A stretch of 36,648 bases of DNA from Lachnospiraceae bacterium (GTDB lineage Bacteria; Bacillota; Clostridia; Lachnospirales; Lachnospiraceae), in NCBI GenBank assembly GCA_017441585.1, contig JAFRWW010000049.1:1-36648 (forward strand), read 5' to 3'. Position numbers and translations under genes: made by a program. The notes beneath the pieces were generated by a model. It saw only the letters and a program-made list of their open reading frames with translations. It was not told the DNA's origin and made no database searches. This document shows, in pieces, positions 1 to 11,100 of this stretch (position 1 is its first letter; each line of letters starts with the position of its first letter).

Positions 1-2
1 TT

Positions 3-163
3 AAATGTCGTAATTTTTTTACGCCGGATAAATTCTCATATTCGAGGCGTCCGAATGAGTCGTACCGGGCGGTACGGCGACTGAGGACAACGAAGAAGAT
101 GAGGATTTAGACAAGTATAAAGTTGCGATATTTAGTGGCAGAAGTAATATCTATAGGACTTGA
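3..163. other. Structured stretch of unknown nature at the left edge
   Basis: No full gene is visible here. Bases 61-76 form a perfect 6-bp hairpin (CGTACC, loop GGGC, GGTACG). It can be extended by AGT 58-60 with ACT 80-82 across a bulge. Bases 127-148 contain a second potential stem, GATATT pairing with AATATC. On the plus strand one frame is open from 3 to 107 and another encodes an acidic peptide from 59 to 160; neither has a convincing start. The stretch overlaps the 3' end of the prepilin peptidase gene. It could be a small RNA, the tail of a mobile element or a gene remnant. I do not recognise it. Confidence 0.3.
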
Positions 164-603
164 CATGACAACAGGTTAATGACAACCCCGGCAAAAACAG
201 CAGGGGCTAAGGGCATGGCGTGAGCCCTGCCCCGGGCCCGGATCAGTTTTTTATCCTTATTCTTTATAAAAATATCGATGACGGAAAAAACAGCGAACTG
301 CAAAAGGGCGCAGATAAGTATCCCGGATAAACAATCAAAAAGAGCCGGTGCGCCCAGAAAAGCCCCCATGACCATAAGCAGTTTTACATCCCCGGCTCCC
401 ATCGCCCGAAGGGCATATAAAACCATAAGCGGAAGGACCAGGAATACTCCCTTAAGGCTGCCTGTCAGTCCGGGACCGATAATGATGCTCTGTCCGAAAG
501 CGATCAAAAATCCCGTCAGGATCCAGGAATTGGGTATCCTCCTGTATTTAAGATCCATAAAGGCAGCCACGAAAGTATACATGACCAATAAACAATATTT
601 CAT
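151..603 (-). CDS. Prepilin peptidase, A24 family (CpaA/TadV type)
   Basis: This 150-aa integral membrane aspartic protease should cleave, and possibly methylate, prepilin-like leader peptides of a Tad/Flp or type IV pilus system. Two catalytic aspartates are visible: D17 in AFMDLKYRRIPN and D72 in the GAGDVKL (GxGD) motif. Both follow hydrophobic segments, as in the family. The length fits the short CpaA/TadV type, which lacks the extra N-terminal cysteine domain of PilD. No other pilus gene is in the window. The start at 603 lacks a visible Shine-Dalgarno; Met8 is an alternative but no better. A promoter (659-687) and a leader hairpin (617-642) precede it. Confidence 0.85.
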   Translation of the reverse strand: MKYCLLVMYTFVAAFMDLKYRRIPNSWILTGFLIAFGQSIIIGPGLTGSLKGVFLVLPLMVLYALRAMGAGDVKLLMVMGAFLGAPALFDCLSGILICALLQFAVFSVIDIFIKNKDKKLIRARGRAHAMPLAPAVFAGVVINLLSCQVL

Positions 604-616
604 TTTTATGTGGAAT

Positions 617-642
617 GAAACGCGCGATGCATGCCGCGTTTC
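617..642 (-). promoter_or_regulatory. Leader hairpin before prepilin peptidase
   Basis: Perfect 8-bp inverted repeat GAAACGCG (617-624) and CGCGTTTC (635-642). The 10-nt loop contains the self-complementary GCATGC. It lies between the predicted transcription start and the start codon, 13 nt upstream of the ATG. No uridine tract follows, so it is not an intrinsic terminator. Its role is unknown; mRNA stability or translation control is inference. Confidence 0.45.
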
Positions 643-658
643 CTGAAGTGGTAAAGAG

Positions 659-687
659 ATTATAGATTCATAAGACGGATTTGTCCA
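659..687 (-). promoter_or_regulatory. Sigma-A-type promoter of prepilin peptidase
   Basis: On the minus strand TGGACA (687-682) is followed by a 17-nt spacer and TATAAT (664-659). This matches the housekeeping consensus at 11 of 12 positions, with about 50 nt of leader before the start codon at 603. Confidence 0.6.
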
Positions 688-722
688 TTATACATTTTTG
701 ACAAAAATTCAGGACAGGAAAA

Positions 723-769
723 CAAAAAAACATCCCCGGATCCGCTTATTAAAAGGATCCGGGAATGTC
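723..769 (-). terminator. Intrinsic terminator after fliS
   Basis: Long GC-rich hairpin (arms 731-742 and 757-768, around CCCGGATCC / GGATCCGGG), followed on the minus strand by seven T residues (724-730). It closes the flagellin-fliS transcript. Confidence 0.85.
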
Positions 770-784
770 AATGAAGGGGCTTTA

Positions 785-1261
785 TCAAACCGAGAACGTA
801 GTACTCCTGTCCGCGTTTACCACACTGTCATTCAGCATGCCCTTACCATAGGTCATACCGGTGACCACATGCTGTGTGGAATCCATCATGACACCCGAGT
901 TATCCAGCTTTGCAAGTTCCACAAAGATCTCTCTCATATCCTTAAGCACCTTTACCGCGTCCTTAAGTCCACTGTCGGTTCTGGTGATACGCGCATTCAT
1001 CAGATTCTTTTTCACAAAATTATAGAGCGCGAAAAGCTGATTGGATATATCTATGTCAAAATTCAGCGCTTCGATAAGATTATCCACGCACTTCCTGGTA
1101 CGTGTAAGGTTCTCGCAATACGATGTCATATCGCCTGCATTATATGCGTTTTGTGCATCTGCGGCATATTGCAGGGCGATATCATACACTATGACTATCA
1201 TCTCCGTTTTATTTGCATTGCCGATACGCCGTGTGAATTCTTCCTGTTTTGTATTATCCAT
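785..1261 (-). CDS. fliS: Flagellar export chaperone FliS
   Basis: This 158-aa protein should bind the C-terminus of newly made flagellin in the cytoplasm, preventing premature polymerisation and delivering it to the export gate. FliS character shows in the all-helical composition and in the region around residues 63-92 (LIEALNFDIDISNQL...LYNFVKKNL). That region corresponds to the conserved family stretch in which a leucine- and aspartate-rich helix leads into LYxY. It is slightly longer than typical FliS (about 120-140 aa) because of a polar C-terminal tail. It follows flagellin by 32 bp in the same direction and has AAAGGA 6 nt before the ATG. Co-transcription ending at 723-769 is likely. 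Confidence 0.85.
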   Translation of the reverse strand: MDNTKQEEFTRRIGNANKTEMIVIVYDIALQYAADAQNAYNAGDMTSYCENLTRTRKCVDNLIEALNFDIDISNQLFALYNFVKKNLMNARITRTDSGLKDAVKVLKDMREIFVELAKLDNSGVMMDSTQHVVTGMTYGKGMLNDSVVNADRSTTFSV

Positions 1262-1293
1262 AGTATTCCTTTCTTTACTATTTTCACTTATTA

Positions 1294-2427
1294 TTACTGC
1301 AGCAGCTGCAACGCCTGCTGGGGGAATTCGTTGGCCTGTGCCAGCATGGAAGTGGCTGCCTGCGAAAGCACCTGAAGCTTGGTATATTCCGTCATCTCCG
1401 CAGCCATATCCGTATCCGTCAGGGTGACAAAGGACGAATTCAGACTCTCCACAGTCACATCCAGGCTGTCGCCGGTATGCTCGAGACGATTCTGATATGC
1501 GCCCAGCTGTGACCTTACCTTACTGGTATAATCCAGAGCATTCTGTATACAGGTGATCGCATCCTTTGAACCCTGTTCCGTGGAAAGGTCGATCCTGTCT
1601 ATTCCCATCTTTTTAAGAGAGATCTCGGGGATATTCATCTCTATGACATCGCCCTCGTGATCACCCACCTGGACTCTCATGGCGCCTTTTTTCTCCATGG
1701 TCAGATTCACACCGGAAGGAACCGCCGTGCCCGACAGTTCCAAAGATACCTCTGTGCCGTCCTCGCCCGTAAGCGTCACCACGTCACCCAGTATCGAACC
1801 CTTCCATTCCTTACCGGAACCGTCGGGATATGTCACGGAAGTCGTAAATGACTTCGGCTCATACTCATAAACAGGATCTCCGGTAACCGGATCCGTATTG
1901 GATGATGCTACGGATATAGCCAGTGACAGCTGATAATCTCCGACAGATGTATCCTGATTATACCCCAGGACTTTAACGTTTTCGTTATCCGTATAGCCCC
2001 TGTATTCATAGGTACCGTCCAATATGGGATTGTCATTGAAATTAGTCTGCTTAGCGATCCTCTCGATCTCTGAAGAGAGCTGTCTTACCTCGGCATCTAT
2101 GGCGCCTCTGTCCGCTTCCGTCATGGTTCCGTTCGAACTCTTTACCGCCAGTTCGTTCATACGCTGAAGTATATTATGAACTTCCTGGAGCGCACCGTCG
2201 GCGGTGACGATAAAATCGGTAGCCATATCCGTATTGTCACAGGCTTTTTCCAGAGATCTGATCTGCGCCTTCATCTTTGAAGAAAGCGCATAGCCCGAAG
2301 GATTGTCGCTTGCATTATTTATTTTATAACCCGAGGAAAGCTTCTTTGAAGAATTCGCCAGTGTATTCTCCGCCCTGGTCAAATAGTTTCCTGTTATTAC
2401 TGCCGTAGTATTACTGTTTATCCTCAT
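1294..2427 (-). CDS. Flagellin (filament protein)
   Basis: This 377-aa filament subunit is exported by the flagellar type III apparatus. The N-terminal D0/D1 region (about residues 1-140) shows MRINSN, LSSGYKINNASDNPSG and LQEVHNILQRMNELAVKSSNG, all hallmark flagellin motifs. The C-terminal D1/D0 region (about 295-377) ends in the typical helix with LQVLSQAATSMLAQAN and a final QQALQLLQ. The central part (about 145-285) is short, beta-rich and variable, so this is a compact flagellin. A strong GGAGG precedes the ATG. I could not find a convincing sigma-28 promoter directly upstream; a palindromic repeat element fills most of the gap to the 986-aa gene. It is equivalent to hag/fliC, but the local name is uncertain. 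Confidence 0.95.
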   Translation of the reverse strand: MRINSNTTAVITGNYLTRAENTLANSSKKLSSGYKINNASDNPSGYALSSKMKAQIRSLEKACDNTDMATDFIVTADGALQEVHNILQRMNELAVKSSNGTMTEADRGAIDAEVRQLSSEIERIAKQTNFNDNPILDGTYEYRGYTDNENVKVLGYNQDTSVGDYQLSLAISVASSNTDPVTGDPVYEYEPKSFTTSVTYPDGSGKEWKGSILGDVVTLTGEDGTEVSLELSGTAVPSGVNLTMEKKGAMRVQVGDHEGDVIEMNIPEISLKKMGIDRIDLSTEQGSKDAITCIQNALDYTSKVRSQLGAYQNRLEHTGDSLDVTVESLNSSFVTLTDTDMAAEMTEYTKLQVLSQAATSMLAQANEFPQQALQLLQ

Positions 2428-2498
2428 ACTATCCTCCTCCGTTTATCTATCCTGTTTTTTCTTTTATTTCGTGATCATCTTTAATTGATATGCCCGGT

Positions 2499-2646
2499 CT
2501 GTCAGGATTCTTCCTGTTGCTTCGCAACCCCTCGATTTTCATCCTAAGGGGTACCGCTTGCGGTGGATTCCTTAGGATATCCCGGGGCGGCATCACACCA
2601 TTTCATGGTGTGATATGCGTCCTCACCTTGTTCCTCAGAATGACAT
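2499..2646. repeat. Palindromic intergenic repeat, copy A
   Basis: Most of the gap between flagellin and the 986-aa gene is a compound palindrome. One end carries GTTCCTCAGAATGACA (2630-2645), the other CTGTCAGGATTCTTCC (2499-2514). Between them lie a perfect 10-bp hairpin (2592-2601 / 2605-2614) and a nested palindrome of ATCCTAAGG (2541-2549) with CCTTAGGAT (2570-2578), with ACCGC/GCGGT inside. The nested core recurs at 28294-28330 and the end motif at 25511-25527, so this is one member of a dispersed family. Confidence 0.7.
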
Positions 2647-2658
2647 CTGATATATTTC

Positions 2659-5619
2659 TCAAGATGATATCACCTGTAAAAATGCCTTCGCCATCCTGTA
2701 AAGTCGCTGTGAAGATATCCCTTCATCAGCGGATATGTTCTCATCCACCGAGGCTGCTGCCACACCCGCACCGGAATCTGTCACTCTTTCCGATCCACCG
2801 TCCGATGCATCAGCCGATGTCAGAACCAGCTGTGGATTTCTCATAACTCCAAACTTATCCGACAGATCCTCATTGATTCCGGCGAAAGCTTCCCGAAGCT
2901 GTGCCAGTTTTTCCTTGAGGTACTCCTCACCATAAGCCGTTCTTGCGATCATATATCCATTTATATCGTCACCATCCGGCTTAAACGTAACCTTGAAGGG
3001 CCCATATTCTTCGGTTTGCGTGGCTATTTCCACCGAGCTTTTTCCCGTGCCCTTTATCACTCTCAAACTGATGGCTGTCAGTTCACCATCTATTTCCACG
3101 GGTATTTCATAATGCTCAGAACCTGCCATTTCCTTTATCAGGGACACCTGATCGTTCATGAGCATGAGGCCACGCAGCTTTGCCGAAGTCATATCCTGTT
3201 TCTCCATGGCAGCCTCTATATCCTGCTTCGCGTCATCCGTCAGATCCTCAATGGCTTTTTTGGCCCCGTCCTCAGTCTCAAAGTTCTCTATCATGTCAGC
3301 GATATGAAGCTGTCTGCCCATTTCGGACAGCCTTTTGAACACATCGCCTCTGTTATAAATAAGATTCTTCATGGCCGAAAGCGCCGCAGGATCGGCCTGC
3401 ACCCCTGATGATTCCAGAGCGCGCAAAACAGTCTCATCGCTGTCCATCGCATCCCTGTAAAATTGCGCCTCCTCCTTCAAAGCCGCCTGACGGGCCGCCT
3501 CATCCAAAGGTGATGAAAGTGTCTTTCTCGAAATATCCCATACGCCCTCCAGATCGGTCTCCATGCTCAGCTCATCAGCATCAAGAGCAGCCTTTAAATG
3601 ACCGGGCTCCAAGTCCTCCAGTATCTGACGGTTCTTTTGGGTGTAATACTCAGGTGAAGAAAAAGCGGACATTATCTGTGCGTCTATCCTCTTAATACCC
3701 TCGGGGATCACCCTTTCCAGGCCGCCGAAATCATCATCCACGGTATATTCCATACCGCCCAGCATCTTTGAATTCCTGATGGCCGTTACCAGATTTCGGA
3801 CTGACAGGTCCGCCCCCTGATTTATAAGACTTCCTATGACCGCACCGTCGGATTTTTCCACCTGCCTGAAAAGCCTGTAAATACCGATAAAGCTCTCCTT
3901 CTCACTTTCGCTCACGGCGTTATTGTGCTCCAGTTTTACCAGGAACCTGGCGTAGCTTTCATTCATGGTATCCTGCGTATCATTATGCTCATCCAATGTG
4001 GCCGATAGCTGCTCTATGCTCATATCCAGCGGATTCTCCCCGGCTCTTATCATTTTGAGCACGGCCCCGGGAGTCAGGCGCTCCATCACACCCTGTATCT
4101 TTGCATCCGCTTCACGCATTTTTCCTATATTTTCGTCGTTGATCTGCGTACTGTTATATCCCAGTATCCTCACTGCGCGACGATTCGACTCATTCGTATC
4201 CAGGCCAAGGTCCTTAAGGATATCATCCACATTGCCAAAGGCCTTCTTAATGCTGTCACCCAGATCGCGCCGCACCTGCGTACCCAGAGTTTCATAAGAC
4301 TCCCGTGCCTTCTCATAGTCGGAGGCCCGATCCATCCCTTTTTTGTAAAATCCGTTAAGGGTCAGGGGCTCCTGTGCCAGGTCAGCCACCGTATCCACAG
4401 GAAGATAATCCATGACAGCAGCCTTTACCATAGTCTGCATGTATATCCCGGGGGCACTTTCTTCACTGCCCAAAAGTGCTTCCATTCCCTCAAAACTCTG
4501 CCCGGCATATCTTTCCGTTAAGGACTCCTCCAGCTGCTTAAGAGAATCCACCTGAGCGATGAGTTCCTGCGTATCTATATAAAAATCACTCTTCAGCAAA
4601 AGTCTGTTGGCCTCACTGGTCATCTGCAGCTGTGCTTCATAGAGCTGGCGCTCCTGACGGATCAACGAAAGATCCACCGCTCTCTTTCCATCCGAAAGAG
4701 CCTGTGCACCCAGATCAAGCAAAGCTTCCTCATCCGGGATCTTAAGCCCCTTAAGTTCTTCATATAAGCCAAAATTTTCCGAAGTAAGAGGGATATCATT
4801 TTTAAGAAGTGTGGCCGCATCAGCCTCCGTCTGAGGATTCACCTCATGTCCGCTGCCCGTGATGACGGCATCTATCTGGTCCGAAAGCCGGGCCAGCTGT
4901 ACGTTATCCGCCTCCATGTCGGGGATCACATAGGATCCCGCAGACATCCGGGCCCTGAACACATTATATAAAGTAGGATCCATTTCATTGTTCATCATAA
5001 AGGCGATACTCTGATCAGACAGGCCTTCGCTATTTACATCCGAAAGGCCCTTCGCCATATCCAGCACTTCCTGAAGCTGCTGCTCGTTTGAATGAGTATA
5101 TGGCAGATCCTTTGCCTTGAGAGCACGCTCTATACTTCCCGCGCTCACTGTCATGCTGTCACCACTGACAGCCTCTATATCAGCTTCGCCAAGGTCATCA
5201 TTGAAGCCTGCGATCACCGTCCCTGACTGAGCCAGCTTCGCCTTGATCTGATCCATGGAAGTGACCATTTCATCCGCATCCATGGTGCCCGGATGAAAGC
5301 CCTCCTTTTGCATCTGTTTAAAATCTTCTGTAGACATGGTGTTTGACATGACGGCAAAATAGTTATGCCGCACGGACGCATCCATGGAATTGATCCCCTC
5401 CATAGACTCGAGGACGCTCCTGCCCTGGCCCTTTAGCAGGCCGCTGTTGGTGTACATACCATCCCCTACGGCACCCCTTTGTCCCGAGATGTCAAGACGC
5501 AGGGTCCCGTTCACGTTAAAGGATGTACCCGAAAACTCCTGTGGTCTCAACTGACGGTTTCTCAAATGCTCATCCTCATAGGAATTTGCATCGTTTACTT
5601 TTGAAAAATCTATTCTCAT
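2659..5619 (-). CDS. Large flagellum-associated protein, FliK-like C-terminal region
   Basis: This 986-aa, mostly helical, soluble acidic protein has no signal peptide or membrane segment. I recall similar large proteins (DUF6240 type) near flagellin genes in Lachnospiraceae, but cannot verify this. Residues about 835-925 (YEIPVEIDGELTAISLRVI, then YGPFKVTF and YLKEKLAQLREAF) have the strand-turn-helix layout of the FliK hook-length-control C-terminal domain. That match is by eye and weak. The gene lies between a terminator (5713-5746) and flagellin, and has its own sigma-28-like promoter at 5653-5679. The ATG follows GGAG by 8 nt. The likely role is flagellar assembly; alternatives are a motility-regulated protein of another kind. 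Confidence 0.55.
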   Translation of the reverse strand: MRIDFSKVNDANSYEDEHLRNRQLRPQEFSGTSFNVNGTLRLDISGQRGAVGDGMYTNSGLLKGQGRSVLESMEGINSMDASVRHNYFAVMSNTMSTEDFKQMQKEGFHPGTMDADEMVTSMDQIKAKLAQSGTVIAGFNDDLGEADIEAVSGDSMTVSAGSIERALKAKDLPYTHSNEQQLQEVLDMAKGLSDVNSEGLSDQSIAFMMNNEMDPTLYNVFRARMSAGSYVIPDMEADNVQLARLSDQIDAVITGSGHEVNPQTEADAATLLKNDIPLTSENFGLYEELKGLKIPDEEALLDLGAQALSDGKRAVDLSLIRQERQLYEAQLQMTSEANRLLLKSDFYIDTQELIAQVDSLKQLEESLTERYAGQSFEGMEALLGSEESAPGIYMQTMVKAAVMDYLPVDTVADLAQEPLTLNGFYKKGMDRASDYEKARESYETLGTQVRRDLGDSIKKAFGNVDDILKDLGLDTNESNRRAVRILGYNSTQINDENIGKMREADAKIQGVMERLTPGAVLKMIRAGENPLDMSIEQLSATLDEHNDTQDTMNESYARFLVKLEHNNAVSESEKESFIGIYRLFRQVEKSDGAVIGSLINQGADLSVRNLVTAIRNSKMLGGMEYTVDDDFGGLERVIPEGIKRIDAQIMSAFSSPEYYTQKNRQILEDLEPGHLKAALDADELSMETDLEGVWDISRKTLSSPLDEAARQAALKEEAQFYRDAMDSDETVLRALESSGVQADPAALSAMKNLIYNRGDVFKRLSEMGRQLHIADMIENFETEDGAKKAIEDLTDDAKQDIEAAMEKQDMTSAKLRGLMLMNDQVSLIKEMAGSEHYEIPVEIDGELTAISLRVIKGTGKSSVEIATQTEEYGPFKVTFKPDGDDINGYMIARTAYGEEYLKEKLAQLREAFAGINEDLSDKFGVMRNPQLVLTSADASDGGSERVTDSGAGVAAASVDENISADEGISSQRLYRMAKAFLQVISS

Positions 5620-5652
5620 ACCTTTATCTCCGATTTCAAAACTACATAAAAT

Positions 5653-5679
5653 AAATCGGATGATTTTTGGTTTTTCTTA
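5653..5679 (-). promoter_or_regulatory. Sigma-28 (FliA/SigD)-like promoter
   Basis: On the minus strand TAAG (5679-5676), 15 nt, then TCCGATTT (5660-5653). The Gram-positive sigma-D consensus is TAAA-N15-GCCGATAT, so 9 of 12 positions match with exact spacing. It lies 34 nt upstream of the start of the 986-aa gene. It is the only sigma-28-like site I found. Confidence 0.5.
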
Positions 5680-5712
5680 ACACATAGCCTTCCGACACTT
5701 GATCCCGTCATA

Positions 5713-5746
5713 CCAAAAGATCCCCCGGATCTTTAATCCGGGGGAC
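5713..5746 (-). terminator. Intrinsic terminator after the 65-aa gene
   Basis: Perfect 9-bp stem CCCCCGGAT (5722-5730) with ATCCGGGGG (5736-5744) and a 5-nt loop. On the minus strand it is followed by ATCTTTTGG. It separates the 65-aa gene from the 986-aa gene. Confidence 0.8.
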
Positions 5747-5763
5747 CTGTATCTTTACATATT

Positions 5764-5961
5764 TTAAAGCGATATATCTATTTTCGCCTGTTCCAGATTC
5801 TTTTCAAAGGAAACATCCTGGGTCTGTGCATTTTCAGCCTGACGCTCCAGGTAATTCACATCCTTTTTCCTAAGAAACTTTGCTATATCGGGTTTTTTGA
5901 TAAGGTCATTGGTTCTTTTAAGATCAATAAAAGGATTCGATCCGATCGGGCCGATTCTCAT
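5764..5961 (-). CDS. Small protein of unknown function (motility locus)
   Basis: This 65-aa soluble protein has an N-terminal MRIGPIGSNPF, then a basic helical region with KKPDIAKFLRKKD, then an acidic helical C-terminus. I recognise no family. Its reality is supported by GAGGT 9 nt upstream of the ATG, a good promoter at 6038-6066 and a strong terminator directly downstream, so it forms a complete monocistronic unit. Its position ahead of the flagellar genes hints at a motility role, but no motif shows this. The MRI- start resembles the starts of the two following genes (MRID, MRIN), which may be chance. Confidence 0.6.
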   Translation of the reverse strand: MRIGPIGSNPFIDLKRTNDLIKKPDIAKFLRKKDVNYLERQAENAQTQDVSFEKNLEQAKIDISL

Positions 5962-6037
5962 ATTCAGACTACCTCACAAATAAAGAAATATCTTTATGTA
6001 AACTCATAATGCTTCGTCTAAAAAAACACCAAAAATA

Positions 6038-6066
6038 ATTATATCCTAACAATTTAGACTTTTCAA
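6038..6066 (-). promoter_or_regulatory. Sigma-A-type promoter of the 65-aa gene
   Basis: On the minus strand TTGAAA (6066-6061), 17-nt spacer, TATAAT (6043-6038). The rest of 5962-6181 is AT-rich; it also holds a 12-bp palindrome ACCATATATGGT (6126-6137) of unknown role. I see no clear terminator for glgB there. Confidence 0.7.
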
Positions 6067-6181
6067 GCATTTCTTTAAAAAAAGCACAATATTTAGTCTG
6101 AAAACCCGATTTTTTCCGGATAAACACCATATATGGTACGACTTCATCACCCGCATTTTCTATGTTATGTCAACGGCTTGA

Positions 6182-8077
<1,896 letters not shown>

Positions 8078-8114
8078 GATTCCTCCCGATTAAATCAAAA
8101 ATCCATTCAATACT

Positions 8115-11100
8115 TCATTTTACAAAATTTGATTCACGTAATATGATCAGATCATTCTCATCATAGCGCTTTGCAAACAATATGTTCTTAAGCAGAACCA
8201 GGTTCTTCTTGTCCACATTGTTCATGGCTGCATCCATAATCTCTTCCACTTCTTTGGTAGTCACGAAATGTGTAGAGGTCTGAAGCTCGTCTATTCTGGA
8301 ATGAAGAGCCAGGATACCCATATCATCTATGGTATATTCCTTTTCCAGTGCATACCGCTTTGCATACTCCACCAGATCATTATTTGAATATGTAGGTACC
8401 TCGATAGTAGCGGGGAACATATTCGCAAAATATGATCTCAGGGATGAAAGCTTTCTGATCTCGTTCTTCTCATCCTCCAATATGATGATCATACGGATGG
8501 AAGGATGATTTACAGCCTTAGCCAGCGTATCAAGAGTATTGACAGTCATCTTTCCGGCATTTTCTATCACAAGCGCTCCATTGTTAAGCTTGGGAATAGC
8601 CTTTCTTATATCCTTTGAATTAAGGACGCCCGCGTCTATCTTCCTCATACCGGTAAATTCGACCTCGGTACTCTTCATATATTTGGAAATGCCCATTGCC
8701 ACTTCCATCCTGACTGACTTTTCATTACCGCAGATAACCACATTGCCAACCGTGGCATTCATGCTGCAAAGTGCCAGAGCACGCTTGATGCGTCCCTTGA
8801 GTTTACGGATATGGATCACATCACCAAAATCCGATTCCAGATACATATCATCTATATCCAGCTCCGCATCACCCGCATCGGCACTGTCAGATTCATCCTC
8901 CACAGCCTCATCCTCTGCAAATACAGCAGCATCTTCACCCATGGAAGCTTCATACCCCGGCAGCTCACCGGTAGCATAATCGTCGGTGGGTATCTGTGAT
9001 GTATCAAATTTATCAGCCTCAGAAAATACCTCTTCACCGGCATATGCCTGATCAGTATACGCAGCTTCATCAGTGTATTCTGCGGCGGGATCGTCCTGAT
9101 ATTCACCTTCGCCTGCATACTGAGCGGCGGGATCGTCCTGATACTCGCCTTCGCCTGCGTACTCTGCGGCAGGATCATCCTGATACTCGCCTTCGCCTGC
9201 ATATTCTGCGGCGGGATCATCCTGATACTCGCCTTCGCCTGCATATTCTGCGGCGGAATCATCCTGATACTCGCCTTCGCCTGCATATTCTGCGGCAGGC
9301 ACATCCTGATATGCCTCCTGTGAAAGCTCATCCTCTATCTCAGGTATCTCTTCCACGCCCTCGGGCTCATAATATTCATCCTGAGACTCATCATACTCAG
9401 CCTCTTCAGGATAGTATTCCTGAACAGGGAGTTCCTGAGTAGGCAACTCCTGCATGGGTAATTCCTGAGTCGGTAATTCCTGGGTAAATGCCCTGTCTGT
9501 TCCAAGAGGGACATGACTCAGAGCCTTTGCCATATTCTTTGAAATATAATCCTCGGGAGCGGGAGCATCCTTCATGGCGCTCATATAAGGAAGCTCTCCC
9601 GTATCATAGCCCTGCTTGAGCATCTCGATGTTCCGCATGGTCTTTTCCACATCCTCCTCGGGAAGTACCACATCCTTTTCGATCTGCTCGACAGTGGGAA
9701 GCTCTCCCGTGATCCTGGGAAGTATTCCCTCCAGCTCACTGGCTATATTGTTGGTCTGCTCCAGATTCTTTCTCTTTGCGCCTGCGATCCTGCGCCTCTG
9801 GCTCTCTTTTCTCTGCTCTTCCCACTCGCTCATGAAGCCGGACATACTGATCTGTCCGGTGATCTGTTTCTCAACGGATTCGGGCTCGGGGATCACCATG
9901 CTGATCTGTCCGTCACCATCCTGCCTGAGCATACGGTTTACCGCATTTTCCGCAACAGGCGCAACGCCCTCAGCCGCTCCTGACCCCAGCACGCTGCTCT
10001 TGGTCCTGGTAACGCCCGACGCATATCCTGATACCGGCTTCACCACCGGCTCTATATTTTCGGGGACATTTGAAAAATAATTCTCCCCCTCATCCTCATC
10101 ATAAACCATACGGCCCGTAGCTCTGATATCATTTAAGGCAGCCTCATTGGCCTGATTTAAAGCAAGGGCATCCTCGTCAGCAAATGCAAGCGCCGCCGTA
10201 TGATTACCAAAGAAAGTCTCTTCCTGGGTCTGATCCTTTTCCTCTTCTGCAGTCTCCCCAGACGGAACCTGAAGATCCGTGGCCGTCTGCAGATCACCTG
10301 TATTAAGAGTCTCCCCATCCTGAGACTGAACAGTCAGACCCTCCGCCTGTGCTTCCTGGCTTTTGAAAAACGCCTTAACATCCTCAGACAGATCCTCCTG
10401 AATATTCATGGTGCTGAACTTATCTCCGGAAAGCTGCTTGACCTGTATCTCATCCTCCTGCGTATCTTCGGAGACGGATCCTGCAGCCGCCTCAGTCTCA
10501 TAATTTCCATCATCGACAGCATCAGCACCCCGGTCATACTCTTCACCTGACGCTTCAGCGTATCCGGCCTCGCCATCCTCATAGGCAGCAGATTCTTCCT
10601 CGGAAGCTGTATCTTCGAATACTTCCGGATCCTCTCCCGACTCAAGCTTCATGATATGCTTCTGCTTCTCCTGCTGCATGGCAGTCAGAGGCTTGTGCTC
10701 CTGCTTTAGCTCCATAGCCTTAAGTATCACCCGGTTATCGGTAGCCATCAGGATGATCTCGTCACACTCCTGTACACACTTCTGGGCGGATCCCACCAGT
10801 TCGTACAGCTTAGCCAGTTCCAGGTTCCACTTACCCGGTACGTCTTCTACCTTTTTATATTTTTCCAGAAGAGCGATGCGCTCTTCATAGCTCACATCTT
10901 CCAGTTTATATAAGAGATACTTCAGAATGTAATTCTGTGCACTGCCGGGAGCCATCCTCTCATATATCCTCTGATAATTGACCGCATTCACCAGGTCATT
11001 CAGCTTAATAGAAAGCTTACACAAAGAAGAGACCACGTGTCTGGACTCCGGATTCTTATTATAGGCGAGCAACAGTATGTCTCTGGCATCCTCATATCTG

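Noticed and set aside
278..646. 122-codon plus-strand open frame
   Set aside because: It is the complement of the prepilin peptidase gene. Its translation is rich in Pro/Arg/Ser with no family signs and no ribosome binding site.
698..1375. 225-codon plus-strand open frame
   Set aside because: It lies opposite fliS and the flagellin end, both clearly real, and its His/Ile/Cys-rich translation is typical of an antisense shadow.
2428..2520. Sigma-28 promoter directly before flagellin
   Set aside because: I searched for TAAA-N15-GCCGATAT; only poor matches were found, so none is annotated.
9077..9312. CRISPR-like regular repeats
   Set aside because: Units are contiguous, in frame and encode a protein repeat. 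There are no unique spacers and no cas genes.
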